A DNA stretch of 64,000 nucleotides from Acetatifactor sp. (GCA_024693365.1 JAILLF010000037.1:124001-188000); one strand, 5' to 3'; numbered from the stretch's first letter, positions 15,994-25,080 are shown. Numbers and translations are program-made. The notes: generated by a model not told the origin, from the letters alone.

Positions 15994-17190
15994 ATGAAAA
16001 AACGAGAAAACGGAAGAAGAATCCTGCTGGCTGCTTTATGCGCATGCCTGCTATTGGCAAGCTGTGGGAACGGCGGTGTGAGCAGAAAAAATACTTCGGA
16101 AGAGTTGGAAGCAAAATGCAAAAAGGCGGAAAGTTTTGTCGATTACGCATATGAGAAAAAAATGGGGAATACGCTGGTAAGTCCGCTGTCATTAGACTTG
16201 GTGCTTGCAATGCTGACGGAAGGCGCCTCCGGCGAGACTGCAGAGGAGCTAAATCGTTATCTTGGCAGGGAGGATTTTACGGCGTGGGCAAAGGATTACT
16301 TGAATCACGCACGTAATCTGAAGTCGGGTCCGTTCTCTAAATCGGGCTATCAATTCTCTTACAAATTGGGAAATTCCTTGTGGGTGAAAAAAGATTTTAA
16401 GTTGACGGATGAGTACCAAAAACTTATGGAAAAGAATTATTATGCCCTTGTGCAAAAAGCAGATTTTGGAGGAGCGCCTCAAGAAACTGCAAATCAAATA
16501 AACGAGTGGTGTGACAAAAATACGGATGGCATGATCAAAGAAATTGTAAAGCCGGATCTGATCTCGGAAGATTTGGCGGTAGTTCTGCTCAACACGGTTT
16601 ATTTTGAATCCCCATGGAAAAAAGCATGGAGGGAAGAAAGCGGAACGTTTACGGATTTTTCGGGAGAGAAGACGGAACAATTAATGCTTTCGTCCAAAGA
16701 GACCATATATTATGAGAATGAGAAGGCAAAAGCCTTTGGGAAGCCATATGAAAAAGGTTTTTTGTTCATAGGGATCTTGCCGAAAGAAGAAGGGGAATTC
16801 AGCTTGAAGGACTTGGATCTAAAAAGCCTTTTGGACTCGAAGACAAATAAAAAAGTATTGACAAGGGCTCCTAAGTTGGATTTTGAGACAGACGTTAATC
16901 TGATCGGCATGCTGAAGGAACAAGGCGTAGAGCGTGTGTTTAGTCTAAAAGAGGCGGAGCTCGGACGGATGATCGAAGATAAAGAACTGTATGTCAGCGA
17001 GGTTGTGCAGAAGTGCAAGATTCAGTTGGACCAAAATGGAACGCGTGCTGCGGCGGCCACGACAGCCATGGCAAGGATGAAGGCGGATCCTATGAAAGCT
17101 GTTTATTTGACACGGCCGTTTGCTTTTTTAATCTATGACGAAAAGAAGGGCGAAATTGTATTTGCGGGAAAGATTGTCACGGTAAAGTAA
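15994..17190 (+). CDS. Serpin family lipoprotein 1 (serine protease inhibitor)
   Basis: About 398 residues from the ATG at 15994 (AAGAGGTTG upstream). The signal ends in the lipobox LLASC, so the inhibitor is tethered outside the membrane. The serpin fold is clear: NTLVSPLSLDLVLAMLTEGASGETAEEL, VLLNTVYFESPW, and the C-terminal RPFAFLIYD...IVFAGKI. The reactive-centre loop has the small-residue hinge GTRAAAATTA expected of inhibitory serpins that trap the protease. Counting from the hinge puts P1 near the Lys of RMKAD, suggesting a trypsin-like target, but the exact bond cannot be fixed from sequence. A second serpin gene follows. It begins 25 bases after the B6 regulator, so read-through transcription is possible. 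Confidence 0.93.
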   Translation: MKKRENGRRILLAALCACLLLASCGNGGVSRKNTSEELEAKCKKAESFVDYAYEKKMGNTLVSPLSLDLVLAMLTEGASGETAEELNRYLGREDFTAWAKDYLNHARNLKSGPFSKSGYQFSYKLGNSLWVKKDFKLTDEYQKLMEKNYYALVQKADFGGAPQETANQINEWCDKNTDGMIKEIVKPDLISEDLAVVLLNTVYFESPWKKAWREESGTFTDFSGEKTEQLMLSSKETIYYENEKAKAFGKPYEKGFLFIGILPKEEGEFSLKDLDLKSLLDSKTNKKVLTRAPKLDFETDVNLIGMLKEQGVERVFSLKEAELGRMIEDKELYVSEVVQKCKIQLDQNGTRAAAATTAMARMKADPMKAVYLTRPFAFLIYDEKKGEIVFAGKIVTVK

Positions 17191-17293
17191 AATTTTTTCT
17201 TTCCGCAAGAACAAATTATAATATTAACCGTCTATATGGACAAAGCAAAAAAGTTACGATCCTGACAATTCAAACGAGTGAGGAGACGATGAC

Positions 17294-18574
17294 ATGAAAA
17301 AGAAATTATTGTTGTTACTTTGTGCATGCATGATGCTGGGTGGATGTTCGGATGCCGGAACCGGAAAACCGTCAGAGACGGAAAAGCCTTCCGTGCAGGA
17401 GACGCAAGGCTCGCAGGAGACGCCGGTGCTCGGGGAAGGAGAAGAGCAGGAAATCCAGCAGGTGGAACTGACGGACACTTATCAAAAAGCAGCTTATTTT
17501 GCGGACCAGATATATAAGGAGAAGCATGGTAACGTGCTTGTCAGCCCGCTTTCCTTGAACGTGGCGCTTGGCATGGCAACGGAGGGCGCTTCCGGTGAGA
17601 CGGCGAAGGAACTGTACCGCTATCTGGGCAGGGAGGATTATGCTGACTGGGTAGATGAATACATGACTTATGCCGAGAGCCTGAAGACCGGGAGCGGGAA
17701 AAAGTCCGGATATACGTTTAACTACAAGCTGGCCAATTCCATCTGGGTAAAGAAGGAGGCAAAGCTTCTCAAGGATTATCAAAAGCTTGTGGAGAAGAAG
17801 TTCAGGGCCGAGGCGGAAAACGTGGACTTTGTGGGAGATGCGGACAGAACGGCGCAAAAGATCAATTCCTGGTGCGACAAGCACACGGAAGGACTGATCA
17901 AGAAAATTGTTACTCCGGATAAGTTCGATGCTGACCTGATGGCAATCTTGGTCAATTCCGTTTATTTTGAGTCCCCCTGGGTGCAGGAATGGCATCTTAA
18001 TAACCATGAATTCACGGATCTTCAGGGAAACAAGAAGGAGCAGGAAATGCTTTCCGACACTCTTGGAACATACTACGAAAACGATTATGCCACGGCATTT
18101 TCCAAAAATTATTACAACGGATTCCAGTTTATCGGCATTTTGCCGAAGGCAGAGGGCGACTTCGAGCTGGGCGACCTTGACCTGAAGAACCTTTTGGAAT
18201 CGGAGACGAACGAATATGACGTCAGAGCACTTATGCCACAACTGAATTATGAGACGGAGTCGGAGAACGTGATTGACGTGCTGAAAGCCCAGGGAGTATA
18301 CAGGGCATTTGATGAGGAACGCGCAGAGTTTTACCGAATGATCGAGGATGAGCCGCTCTATATCAGCAAGATCATTCAGAAGTGTAAGATTGAGCTCGAC
18401 AAGGACGGAACCCGCGCGGCTGCAGTCACGGCGATCTTTATGACAAAGGAATCGGCGGCGATAAGACCGAAGGAAAAGGAAGTAAAAGAAGTATACCTGG
18501 ACAGACCGTTTGCCTTCCTGATCTATGACAGCCAGAAGGACCAGATCGTGTTTGCGGGGAAGGTTGTTGAATAA
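17294..18574 (+). CDS. Serpin family lipoprotein 2
   Basis: A 426-residue paralogue of the preceding serpin. The signal ends MMLGGC, followed by a Glu/Thr/Gln-rich spacer of about 40 residues absent from the first copy. Serpin landmarks: NVLVSPLSLNVALGMATEGASGETAKEL, AILVNSVYFESPW, and RPFAFLIYDSQKDQIVFAGKV. The hinge reads GTRAAAVTA, again of inhibitory type, but the loop is about seven residues longer than in copy 1 (IFMTKESAAIRPKEKEVKE), and the predicted P1 region is different (near K-E-S). The pair therefore probably inhibits different proteases. GAGGAG lies a few bases before the ATG. A hairpin follows. Confidence 0.93.
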   Translation: MKKKLLLLLCACMMLGGCSDAGTGKPSETEKPSVQETQGSQETPVLGEGEEQEIQQVELTDTYQKAAYFADQIYKEKHGNVLVSPLSLNVALGMATEGASGETAKELYRYLGREDYADWVDEYMTYAESLKTGSGKKSGYTFNYKLANSIWVKKEAKLLKDYQKLVEKKFRAEAENVDFVGDADRTAQKINSWCDKHTEGLIKKIVTPDKFDADLMAILVNSVYFESPWVQEWHLNNHEFTDLQGNKKEQEMLSDTLGTYYENDYATAFSKNYYNGFQFIGILPKAEGDFELGDLDLKNLLESETNEYDVRALMPQLNYETESENVIDVLKAQGVYRAFDEERAEFYRMIEDEPLYISKIIQKCKIELDKDGTRAAAVTAIFMTKESAAIRPKEKEVKEVYLDRPFAFLIYDSQKDQIVFAGKVVE

Positions 18575-18608
18575 CAAAATCTGAGAAACAAAATAATACA
18601 AAAAAAAG

Positions 18609-18652
18609 AGGGAAATGGCAGAAAAATACATTGAAACTTTTGCCATTTCCCT
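18609..18652 (+). terminator. Terminator hairpin after the serpin genes
   Basis: A 12-bp perfect stem (AGGGAAATGGCA/TGCCATTTCCCT) with a 20-base loop, preceded by a run of A and followed by a short T-run. The right arm overlaps a candidate promoter of the next gene. Confidence 0.75.
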
Positions 18653-18688
18653 TTAATATTGTATTATGAGACGTGTGCGGTCACGTCT
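18631..18688 (+). promoter_or_regulatory. Promoter and inverted repeat ahead of the GH94 gene
   Basis: Two overlapping promoter readings exist: TTGAAA (18631-18636)-17-TAATAT (18654-18659), and TTGCCA (18640-18645)-16-TATTAT (18662-18667). A perfect 7-bp inverted repeat AGACGTG/CACGTCT (18669-18675, 18682-18688) sits at the expected transcript start, a usual place for a repressor operator. Confidence 0.55.
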
Positions 18689-18730
18689 GGTAATAGTGCA
18701 AGAAACAGTAAAATGCAGGAGGTTACAAAC

Positions 18731-21124
18731 ATGCAATACGGATATTTTGACGAGGTGAAGAAGGAGTACGTCATCACTAAGCCCAATACGCCGGCGCCTT
18801 GGGCGAATTACCTGGGATCCCCGGCATACGGTGCCATCATTTCGAACAATGCGGGCGGCTACAGCTTTGTTAAGAGCGGCGCGAACGGAAGAATCATCCG
18901 CTATCATTTTAACAGTGACGATACGCCTGGCAGATACGTTTATCTGCGCGACGATGACGTGAAGGATTTCTGGTCCGCAACCTGGCAGCCTGTTGGCAAG
19001 GACCTGAACGATTACAAGAGTGAGTGTCATCACGGAACCGCTTATTCCAACATGATCGCGGAATACGCAGGGATCCATTCCGAGGTTCTGTATTACGTTC
19101 CCCTGAACAAGACCTATGAGGTATGGGCAGCAAAGGTGACGAACAAGTCTGCAAAGCCCAGGACCATTTCCGTATTTGGCTATGCGGAGTTCACGAACGA
19201 CAGCAATTACGAGCAGGATCAGGTAAACCTGCAGTACACGCAGTTCATTACCGCAACCCATTTTGAGAACAATAAGATTTATCAGAAGATCAATCCGAAC
19301 TTTGGCAAGGATCAGACCGGCTCCAACCACAAGGAGCGTTTCTTCGGCATGGCCGGCCAGACCGTTGTTTCCTACAATGGTGACAAGCAGGCATTCCTTG
19401 GCAACTATCATTCCTATGGCAATCCCATTGCTGTTGAAAACGGTGCGTGCGACAACGTGCTGAATTACAACTCCAACGGATGCGGCGCCCTGCATACCCA
19501 GATCACGTTGGAGCCCGGCGAAACGAAGGAGGTTGCATTCCTTCTTGGACAGGCTGAGCCTTGGGTGGCTGATGAGATCCTGGCTGCATACAAGGATCTT
19601 TCCATTGTGGAAAAGGAGAAGCAGGAGCTCATTACTTACTGGCATTCAAAGCTTATGAACTTCCAGGTAAACACGCCGGATCCCGCGTTCAACAGCATGA
19701 TCAATACCTGGAACGCATATCAGTGCTTCATCACCTTTACCTGGTCCCGCGCAGCTTCCTTTAGCTACTGCGGACAGCGTAACGGTTACGGATATCGTGA
19801 TACCGTTCAGGACATCCAGGGAATCATCCATCTGGATCCTGCCATGGCAGAAAAACAGTTGACCTTTATGCTTTCCGCTCAGGTTGACAATGGCGGCGGA
19901 CTGCCTTTGGTAAAATATGACCATAATCCCGGACACGAGGATACGCCGGATGACGAATCCTACGTTCGTTCCACGGGTCATCCCGCATACCGTGCGGACG
20001 ACGCGCTGTGGCTCTTCCCGACGGTTTGGAAGTATGTTTCCGAGACCGGCGACAAAGATTACGTAAAGAAGGTGATCCCTTATGCGAATAAGGACGAGGG
20101 CACCGTATACGATCACTTAAGGAGAGCGATCAATTTCTCCATGGAGAGACTTGGTGATCACAAGATGCCAGCAGGTCTTCACGCAGACTGGAATGACTGC
20201 TTAAGACTCGGAAAGAAGGGTGAGTCCACGTTCGTGGCACTGCAGCTCTACTATGCATTCACGGTAATGAAGGGCTTTGCAAAGGATCTGAATGATACGG
20301 AGTATCTGGCTTATCTGGAGGCAACCCAGAAGGAGCTTGGCGAAATCATCAACAAGGAGTGCTGGGAGGACGACAGATTTGTCCGCGGCATCAAGGAGGA
20401 TGGCCAGGTCATTGGTTCCAAGAACGATCCTGAGGCAAGCATGTGGCTGAATCCCCAGTCCTGGGCCGTTATCAGCGGACTGGCAACGAAGGATCAGGCT
20501 GAGAAGGCTTTGGAGAGCGTTCACCGCGAGCTGAACACGAAGTATGGCGTTCGCGTAATGGCACCTTCCTACGTGGATCACGCATTTGACGGCGCACTGG
20601 CACTGCTCTTTAACCCCTCCACGAAGGAGAACGGCGGTATCTTCTCGCAGCCTCAGGGCTGGATCATCCTGGCTGAATCCCTGATGGGTCACGGTAACAG
20701 GGCATTCGAGTACTTTACCGAGAGCTCACCTGCATCCCAGAACAATGATGCGGACGTAAGACGTCTGGAGCCCTACGTACATGGCCAGTTCACCGAGGCA
20801 GACGAGTCTCCTTTCCACGGCAGAAGCCACGTACATTGGCTGACCGGTACCGCGTCCACCTGCATGGTAGGATGTGTGGAAGGCATCTGCGGCATGAGAC
20901 CTGACCTGAATGGTCTTTGGGTTTGCCCGACCATTCCTTCGGCTTGGAAGGAAATGACCATGGACAAGAACTTCCGCGGCAAGAAGCTTCATATTACCGT
21001 TCGCAACGAGAGCGGCGCAGAGAGCGGCTTCAAGGAGTTCTACCTGAACGGAAAGAAATTAGAGCAGCCTTACGTTCCCGCAGCCGACATGCTGGAGGAA
21101 AATCAAGTAATTGTAGTTATGTAA
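18731..21124 (+). CDS. GH94 glycoside phosphorylase, probably cellobiose phosphorylase
   Basis: A 797-residue cytosolic enzyme that splits a beta-glucoside with phosphate, conserving bond energy as glucose 1-phosphate. Start at the ATG with AGGAGG seven bases upstream. The order is the GH94 one: an N-terminal beta domain (YGYFDEVKKEYVIT, PWANYLGSPAYGA), a helical linker, and the (alpha/alpha)6 domain with NGYGYRDTVQDIQGI, GGGLPLVKYDHNPG and ADWNDCLRLGKKGES. Asp at about 489 in DWND corresponds to the catalytic acid (Asp490 in the well-studied cellobiose phosphorylase). Length fits cellobiose phosphorylase (about 810); other GH94 specificities such as laminaribiose or cellodextrin phosphorylase remain possible. 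It is followed by a strong terminator, then a GH51 enzyme. Confidence 0.88.
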   Translation: MQYGYFDEVKKEYVITKPNTPAPWANYLGSPAYGAIISNNAGGYSFVKSGANGRIIRYHFNSDDTPGRYVYLRDDDVKDFWSATWQPVGKDLNDYKSECHHGTAYSNMIAEYAGIHSEVLYYVPLNKTYEVWAAKVTNKSAKPRTISVFGYAEFTNDSNYEQDQVNLQYTQFITATHFENNKIYQKINPNFGKDQTGSNHKERFFGMAGQTVVSYNGDKQAFLGNYHSYGNPIAVENGACDNVLNYNSNGCGALHTQITLEPGETKEVAFLLGQAEPWVADEILAAYKDLSIVEKEKQELITYWHSKLMNFQVNTPDPAFNSMINTWNAYQCFITFTWSRAASFSYCGQRNGYGYRDTVQDIQGIIHLDPAMAEKQLTFMLSAQVDNGGGLPLVKYDHNPGHEDTPDDESYVRSTGHPAYRADDALWLFPTVWKYVSETGDKDYVKKVIPYANKDEGTVYDHLRRAINFSMERLGDHKMPAGLHADWNDCLRLGKKGESTFVALQLYYAFTVMKGFAKDLNDTEYLAYLEATQKELGEIINKECWEDDRFVRGIKEDGQVIGSKNDPEASMWLNPQSWAVISGLATKDQAEKALESVHRELNTKYGVRVMAPSYVDHAFDGALALLFNPSTKENGGIFSQPQGWIILAESLMGHGNRAFEYFTESSPASQNNDADVRRLEPYVHGQFTEADESPFHGRSHVHWLTGTASTCMVGCVEGICGMRPDLNGLWVCPTIPSAWKEMTMDKNFRGKKLHITVRNESGAESGFKEFYLNGKKLEQPYVPAADMLEENQVIVVM

Positions 21125-21142
21125 CTGTCGTGAAAACAATAA

Positions 21143-21173
21143 TTTTAGGGGAGTTCAGCCTCCCCTAAAAAAA
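21143..21173 (+). terminator. Rho-independent terminator after GH94
   Basis: An 11-bp perfect stem (TTTTAGGGGAG/CTCCCCTAAAA) with a 6-base loop, followed by AAAT; the A-rich outer arms let it work in both directions. Confidence 0.8.
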
Positions 21174-21184
21174 TAGTTCAATGA

Positions 21185-21197
21185 TAAAACGATTTAC
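21185..21197. promoter_or_regulatory. Operator-like 13-mer shared with the sugar importer promoter
   Basis: TAAAACGATTTAC here is identical to 30099-30111 in front of the ABC importer. The core AAACGATTT, around a central CG, is typical of LacI-family operators. It lies in the 358-base gap between GH94 and GH51, which otherwise holds a terminator and short repeats. Confidence 0.5.
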
Positions 21198-21309
21198 TGA
21201 TGCCCACGTGACGAAGGATTCCATTTTAAGGCAGACTTTCTGGCTTTGCGGTAATGCTGAAGGTTGAGCACTGCCTGGAGGACGAAAACGGAAAGCAGGC
21301 AGTAAAAAA

Positions 21310-21420
21310 GGCTGGAAAACACTGCCAGAAAGGCGAAAGCGATCGGCAGAAAGGTGAAGCAGACGTCGGACAGGCAAAGTCACTGTCGGACTGGCAAAGT
21401 CACTGTCGGGAAAGGCGAAG
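21310..21420. repeat. Short tandem repeats in the GH94-GH51 gap
   Basis: Two adjacent copies of a 20-bp unit (GTCGGACAGGCAAAGTCACT at 21365-21384 and a one-base variant at 21385-21404) are followed by a partial third. Upstream, 21310-21360 contains looser repeats of GGCAGAAAGG(C/T)GAA. Confidence 0.75.
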
Positions 21421-21482
21421 TAGTTGGCAGGGAAGTTATCAAGCAGTGAACAAAATATATTATAAAAACGGGAGGTTACAAA

Positions 21483-23084
21483 ATGGCAGAAACAGCAAAA
21501 ATTACAGTACATCCGTCTTTTAAGATCGGAGAAATCTCACCGAGGCTCTTTAGTACGTTCCTAGAGCCCATCGGAAGCATGGTGAACGGTACGATGTACA
21601 ATCCCAAGCATCCCACCGCGGATGAGCAGGGATTCCGGACTGACTTTATCAATGGGCTGAAGGGAACCGGAATGCCAGCATGTCGTCTGCCCGGTGGAAA
21701 CTTTGTATCTGCTTGGCAGTGGAAGGATTCCATCGGTCCTAAGGACCAGAGAAAGGTGCATCTTGATCCCGCATGGTATCAGTTTATCCCAAATGACGTG
21801 GGACATGACGAGTATCTGCAGTGGGCGGAGAAGGTTGGGACGGAGCCTTTGTACACGATCAATCTTGGCACTGGCACGTTCCAGGACGCGATGGACATTG
21901 TGGAGTACACAAACTTTGAGGGCGGCTCTTACTGGTCTGACCTTCGCAAGCAGTATGGACATGAGAAGCCTTACGGCGTAAAAACCTGGTACCTTGGCAA
22001 CGAGATGGATGGTCCCTGGCAGCTTGGCTCATGGGATAAGGACCCGAGGGGCTATGGCGTCCGCTGCAACGAGGTTTCGAAGGCAATGAAGTGGATTGAT
22101 GCTTCCATCGAGACGGCGGTATGCGCAAGCTCTGCACTGTTCATGGATCATTATCCCACTTGGGAGGAGACGGTTTTGCAGGAATGTTACGAGACCGTGG
22201 ATTTCCTGTCCATGCATCACTATCACAGCGCGCCTCCCGGAGACTGGAAGGCACTGCTTGGCGGCTCCGCATACTATGAAGACTTCATCAACACGGAGAT
22301 CGCAATGCTTGACCTTGTTGCAGCAAAGTGTCGTTCGCCGAAGAAAGTGATGCTTTCCTTCGATGAGTATGGCTGCATGGTTCGCCCGAACAGCCCGCTT
22401 CATCCCGGATATGGCTATCACAACATGGCGAGATCCCATTATCGCTTTGATCCGAAGAGGCCTTATATCCGTCACGATCCCGATAACATGCCGGACAGAC
22501 AGTTCCCCGGCGGCGACATGCTTCACGCACTTTCCATGCTGTCCGTTCAGCTGGCGTTCCTGCGCCACGCAGACCGCGTGAAGATCGGATGCATGACGGG
22601 TGGTCTCGGAGCGCTTTGCAGCTCCAACCATGACCACGTATGGAAGTCCGCTTCCCACTATGCATTCATGGATATGATTAATTATGCGAAGGGAACCTCC
22701 ATGCGTACGGACGTAAAGAGTGAAACCTATGACATTCCCGGCTATGCGATCGATGACACTTCACAGTATTATGACAAGGAAGGCCTGAATTTTGTAGACA
22801 GCGCTTCCGCTTGGGACGAGGAGAACGAAACCCTTACAATCTTTGTCATCAACAGAAATGACGAGACGGAATATCCGATTAGGGTAGACGTGCGCGGATT
22901 TGAGGAGTATACTTTTGATAAGCATATCGAATTATGCTCAGATGATCTGGACGCTAAAAACAGTTTCGAGGAGCCGGAGCGCATCATGCCTGCCCTGAAG
23001 TCTGGGGGGACTTTTGAAAACGGCATTTATGCGGGACACGTAAGACCTCTTTCTTGGAACGTTCTTTGTTTCAAGAAGAATTAA
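21483..23084 (+). CDS. abfA: GH51 alpha-L-arabinofuranosidase
   Basis: A 533-residue cytosolic retaining enzyme that removes arabinofuranose from arabinan or arabinoxylan oligosaccharides. No signal peptide. The (beta/alpha)8 core has YLGNEMDGPWQ, with the acid/base Glu at about residue 174, and LSFDEYG, with the nucleophile Glu at about residue 295, the positions seen in characterised GH51 enzymes (near 175 and 295). LPGGNFVSAWQWKDSIGP near residue 70 is also typical of the family. A C-terminal beta-sandwich ends the protein. GGGAGG precedes the ATG. It is followed after 47 bases by a sugar-binding/GGDEF protein on the same strand, perhaps co-regulated. The preceding 300 bases carry repeats and a LacI-type operator-like site. 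Confidence 0.93.
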   Translation: MAETAKITVHPSFKIGEISPRLFSTFLEPIGSMVNGTMYNPKHPTADEQGFRTDFINGLKGTGMPACRLPGGNFVSAWQWKDSIGPKDQRKVHLDPAWYQFIPNDVGHDEYLQWAEKVGTEPLYTINLGTGTFQDAMDIVEYTNFEGGSYWSDLRKQYGHEKPYGVKTWYLGNEMDGPWQLGSWDKDPRGYGVRCNEVSKAMKWIDASIETAVCASSALFMDHYPTWEETVLQECYETVDFLSMHHYHSAPPGDWKALLGGSAYYEDFINTEIAMLDLVAAKCRSPKKVMLSFDEYGCMVRPNSPLHPGYGYHNMARSHYRFDPKRPYIRHDPDNMPDRQFPGGDMLHALSMLSVQLAFLRHADRVKIGCMTGGLGALCSSNHDHVWKSASHYAFMDMINYAKGTSMRTDVKSETYDIPGYAIDDTSQYYDKEGLNFVDSASAWDEENETLTIFVINRNDETEYPIRVDVRGFEEYTFDKHIELCSDDLDAKNSFEEPERIMPALKSGGTFENGIYAGHVRPLSWNVLCFKKN

Positions 23085-23131
23085 ATGGGTCTCTGCTCCT
23101 TGAGTGATATGGTATCTTTTGGAGTTGGGGA

Positions 23132-25069
23132 ATGAAGAAAAAAATAGCGGTATTTGCAAACGGCTGGAGTAACGAGGCACTCTCTAACGCCGTTAAGGGA
23201 ATTAAAAAATATGCAGCACAGGAAGACTTTGACGTATTTGTCTTCCTGTGCTTTGCCAACGTCAGCGCACAGACGGAATTGATGCAGGGTGAATTGAACG
23301 TATACGGTCTGTGTAACGTGGCGGATTATGATGGCATCATTATCTTTTCCAACATGCTGAATTCCGACGAAACCGTGGTGTCTCTTTGCGGAAAAGCAAG
23401 GGATCAGGGCGTTCCCGTGGTCAGCATCGGCATGGAGGTGGACGACGTGCCGTGCGTCAGCGTGGACGGGAATACGGGCATGCGCGATCTTGTGACGCAC
23501 CTGGTGGAAAAGCACGGCGTGCGCGACGTTGTTTACGTCGGTGGCGTGCCTGGCCACGCAGAGAGCGACGCGCGGCTTGAGACCGTCAGAAAAGTATTAA
23601 AAGAGCACGGATACGCCGTAAAGCGCGAGGACGTGGTTTACGGCGGTTGGTCAAACCGGCGGACGATCGATGCAATCCATGCCGTACTGAAAACGCGCAA
23701 GGGAAAGCTCCCCGATGCGTTTATCTGTGCGAACGACATTATGGCGCTGTCGACGGCTACGGAGCTTGGAAACATGGGCTATACGCTCCCGAAGGACGTG
23801 ATCGTGACGGGCTTTGATTACGCCAGGGACGGTCAGATCTTTTTCCCCGCCCTCACGACGGTGCGGCAGAATTATGACGAGGTGGGATTTCAGTGCTGTA
23901 AGATTCTTTTTGACAACATGAAGCGGGGAAAGTTCAAGGCAAGATACCTGGTCTCCACTTCCTTGCATCTGGGAGAGAGCTGCGGCTGTGGCAATTCCAT
24001 GGAAGGATGGAGACTGCGCACGGATTACTGCAAACACTATTATCAAAAGACAACGGATGCAGCCTTTATGGAGCAGACGGAGCGATCCATGAGGCAAAAA
24101 ATCTCTGAAGTGAGCAGTTATGCAGACTTGAAGGTCAGTCTTCGCGAGCATTTTCAAGAAAACCACCGGTTCGAGGGAGAGAACCTTCATATCGTGGTCA
24201 ACGCCGAGTACTTCCAGAACGTTATGGCCAGCGAGCAGGAGATCTGGGACAAGAAAAACCGGAGAAGGCTTGAGGTGGTGGTATCGTTAAAGGACGGCGA
24301 GATTCAGGAAGTGGATCGGATGGACCGGCGGCAACTGATTCCGGGATATGAGAAAACGGATGGGATCCAACACGTGTATTATATCCTTCCGCTCCATTTT
24401 ATGCAGTATAATTACGGCTACGCAGTATTTGCGGATGAGCCCTACGTCCTGACGGAAGAGCTTTTGTTTTCTTACATGGAAAGGCTGCAACAGGCTTTAA
24501 AGCTTCTTCGCACGAACCTGCGGCTGGATGCGCTGAACAAGAACCTGACGAGGCTTTACGACAGGGATCCCATGACGGATCTGTTTAACCGTTTTGGCTA
24601 TGAAAATAAGGCCATTCCGCTGTATCAGGACAGCGTTCGCAAGCATGAAAGCATGATGGTCATGTTTGTTGACATCAACTTTATGAAGCGAATCAACGAC
24701 CTGCACGGACACATTCACGGAGATGCTGCGATCCGGACCGTCGCGGAGGCAATCAAAGAGAACATCGACAGGAATTGGATTGCCGTCCGGTTTGGAGGCG
24801 ACGAGTTCCTGATCATAGCGCCGGACTGCGATGATGCGGAAGCAGAGGACGTAAAGGAAAGTATTCTGGAGTATTTAGAGAGGAAAAATAATGACGGGTC
24901 AAGACCCTATCATATTTCCGCGAGCTGCGGTTACGTAATTACGGATCCGGAAAGCGGATATCCCCTGCAGGAATACATCCGTGAAGCGGACCGCCTGATG
25001 TATGAGATCAAGCGGGAAGTCCATGCAAGGGATGAAGAGGAACAGATGAAGTTAAAACAAAAGGCATAA
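23132..25069 (+). CDS. Soluble sugar-binding (LacI-type) domain fused to a GGDEF diguanylate cyclase
   Basis: A 645-residue protein with no signal peptide, no transmembrane segment and no helix-turn-helix. Residues about 1-290 match the LacI/periplasmic-binding type I fold (VVSIGMEVDDVPCVSVDGNTG, VYVGGVPGHAESDARLETV, DAFICANDIMALSTATELG, VTGFDYARDG). A middle region of about 170 residues starts with a Cys-rich GESCGCGNS. Residues about 470-630 are a GGDEF domain: DPMTDLFNRFGYE, VMFVDINFMKRINDLHGHIHGDAAI and the intact RFGGDEF signature near 553-559. It should make c-di-GMP in response to an intracellular sugar or metabolite; with the arabinofuranosidase just upstream, an arabinose-related ligand is a reasonable guess. 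No RxxD inhibitory site was obvious. Confidence 0.88.
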   Translation: MKKKIAVFANGWSNEALSNAVKGIKKYAAQEDFDVFVFLCFANVSAQTELMQGELNVYGLCNVADYDGIIIFSNMLNSDETVVSLCGKARDQGVPVVSIGMEVDDVPCVSVDGNTGMRDLVTHLVEKHGVRDVVYVGGVPGHAESDARLETVRKVLKEHGYAVKREDVVYGGWSNRRTIDAIHAVLKTRKGKLPDAFICANDIMALSTATELGNMGYTLPKDVIVTGFDYARDGQIFFPALTTVRQNYDEVGFQCCKILFDNMKRGKFKARYLVSTSLHLGESCGCGNSMEGWRLRTDYCKHYYQKTTDAAFMEQTERSMRQKISEVSSYADLKVSLREHFQENHRFEGENLHIVVNAEYFQNVMASEQEIWDKKNRRRLEVVVSLKDGEIQEVDRMDRRQLIPGYEKTDGIQHVYYILPLHFMQYNYGYAVFADEPYVLTEELLFSYMERLQQALKLLRTNLRLDALNKNLTRLYDRDPMTDLFNRFGYENKAIPLYQDSVRKHESMMVMFVDINFMKRINDLHGHIHGDAAIRTVAEAIKENIDRNWIAVRFGGDEFLIIAPDCDDAEAEDVKESILEYLERKNNDGSRPYHISASCGYVITDPESGYPLQEYIREADRLMYEIKREVHARDEEEQMKLKQKA

Positions 25070-25080
25070 CGGGAAAAACA

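Noticed and set aside
17372-18646. A 424-codon open frame on the minus strand across serpin 2
   Set aside because: It is the mirror of a clear serpin gene. Its product is rich in Leu, Val, Ile, Arg and His without domains and has no ribosome binding site; such frames arise from the codon bias of the real gene.
21176-21200. The 13-mer as a CcpA cre site
   Set aside because: It has AAACG followed by A/T bases but lacks the flanking TG and CA of the cre consensus at the right positions; a LacI-type operator is a better fit.
21365-21410. Direct repeats in a gene gap as a possible CRISPR or attachment site
   Set aside because: Units are back to back, there are only two full copies, no cas or integrase gene is near, and no tRNA end is present.
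21254-21523. An 89-codon frame between GH94 and GH51
   Set aside because: It runs through the tandem repeats and into the GH51 gene in another frame, and has no domain.
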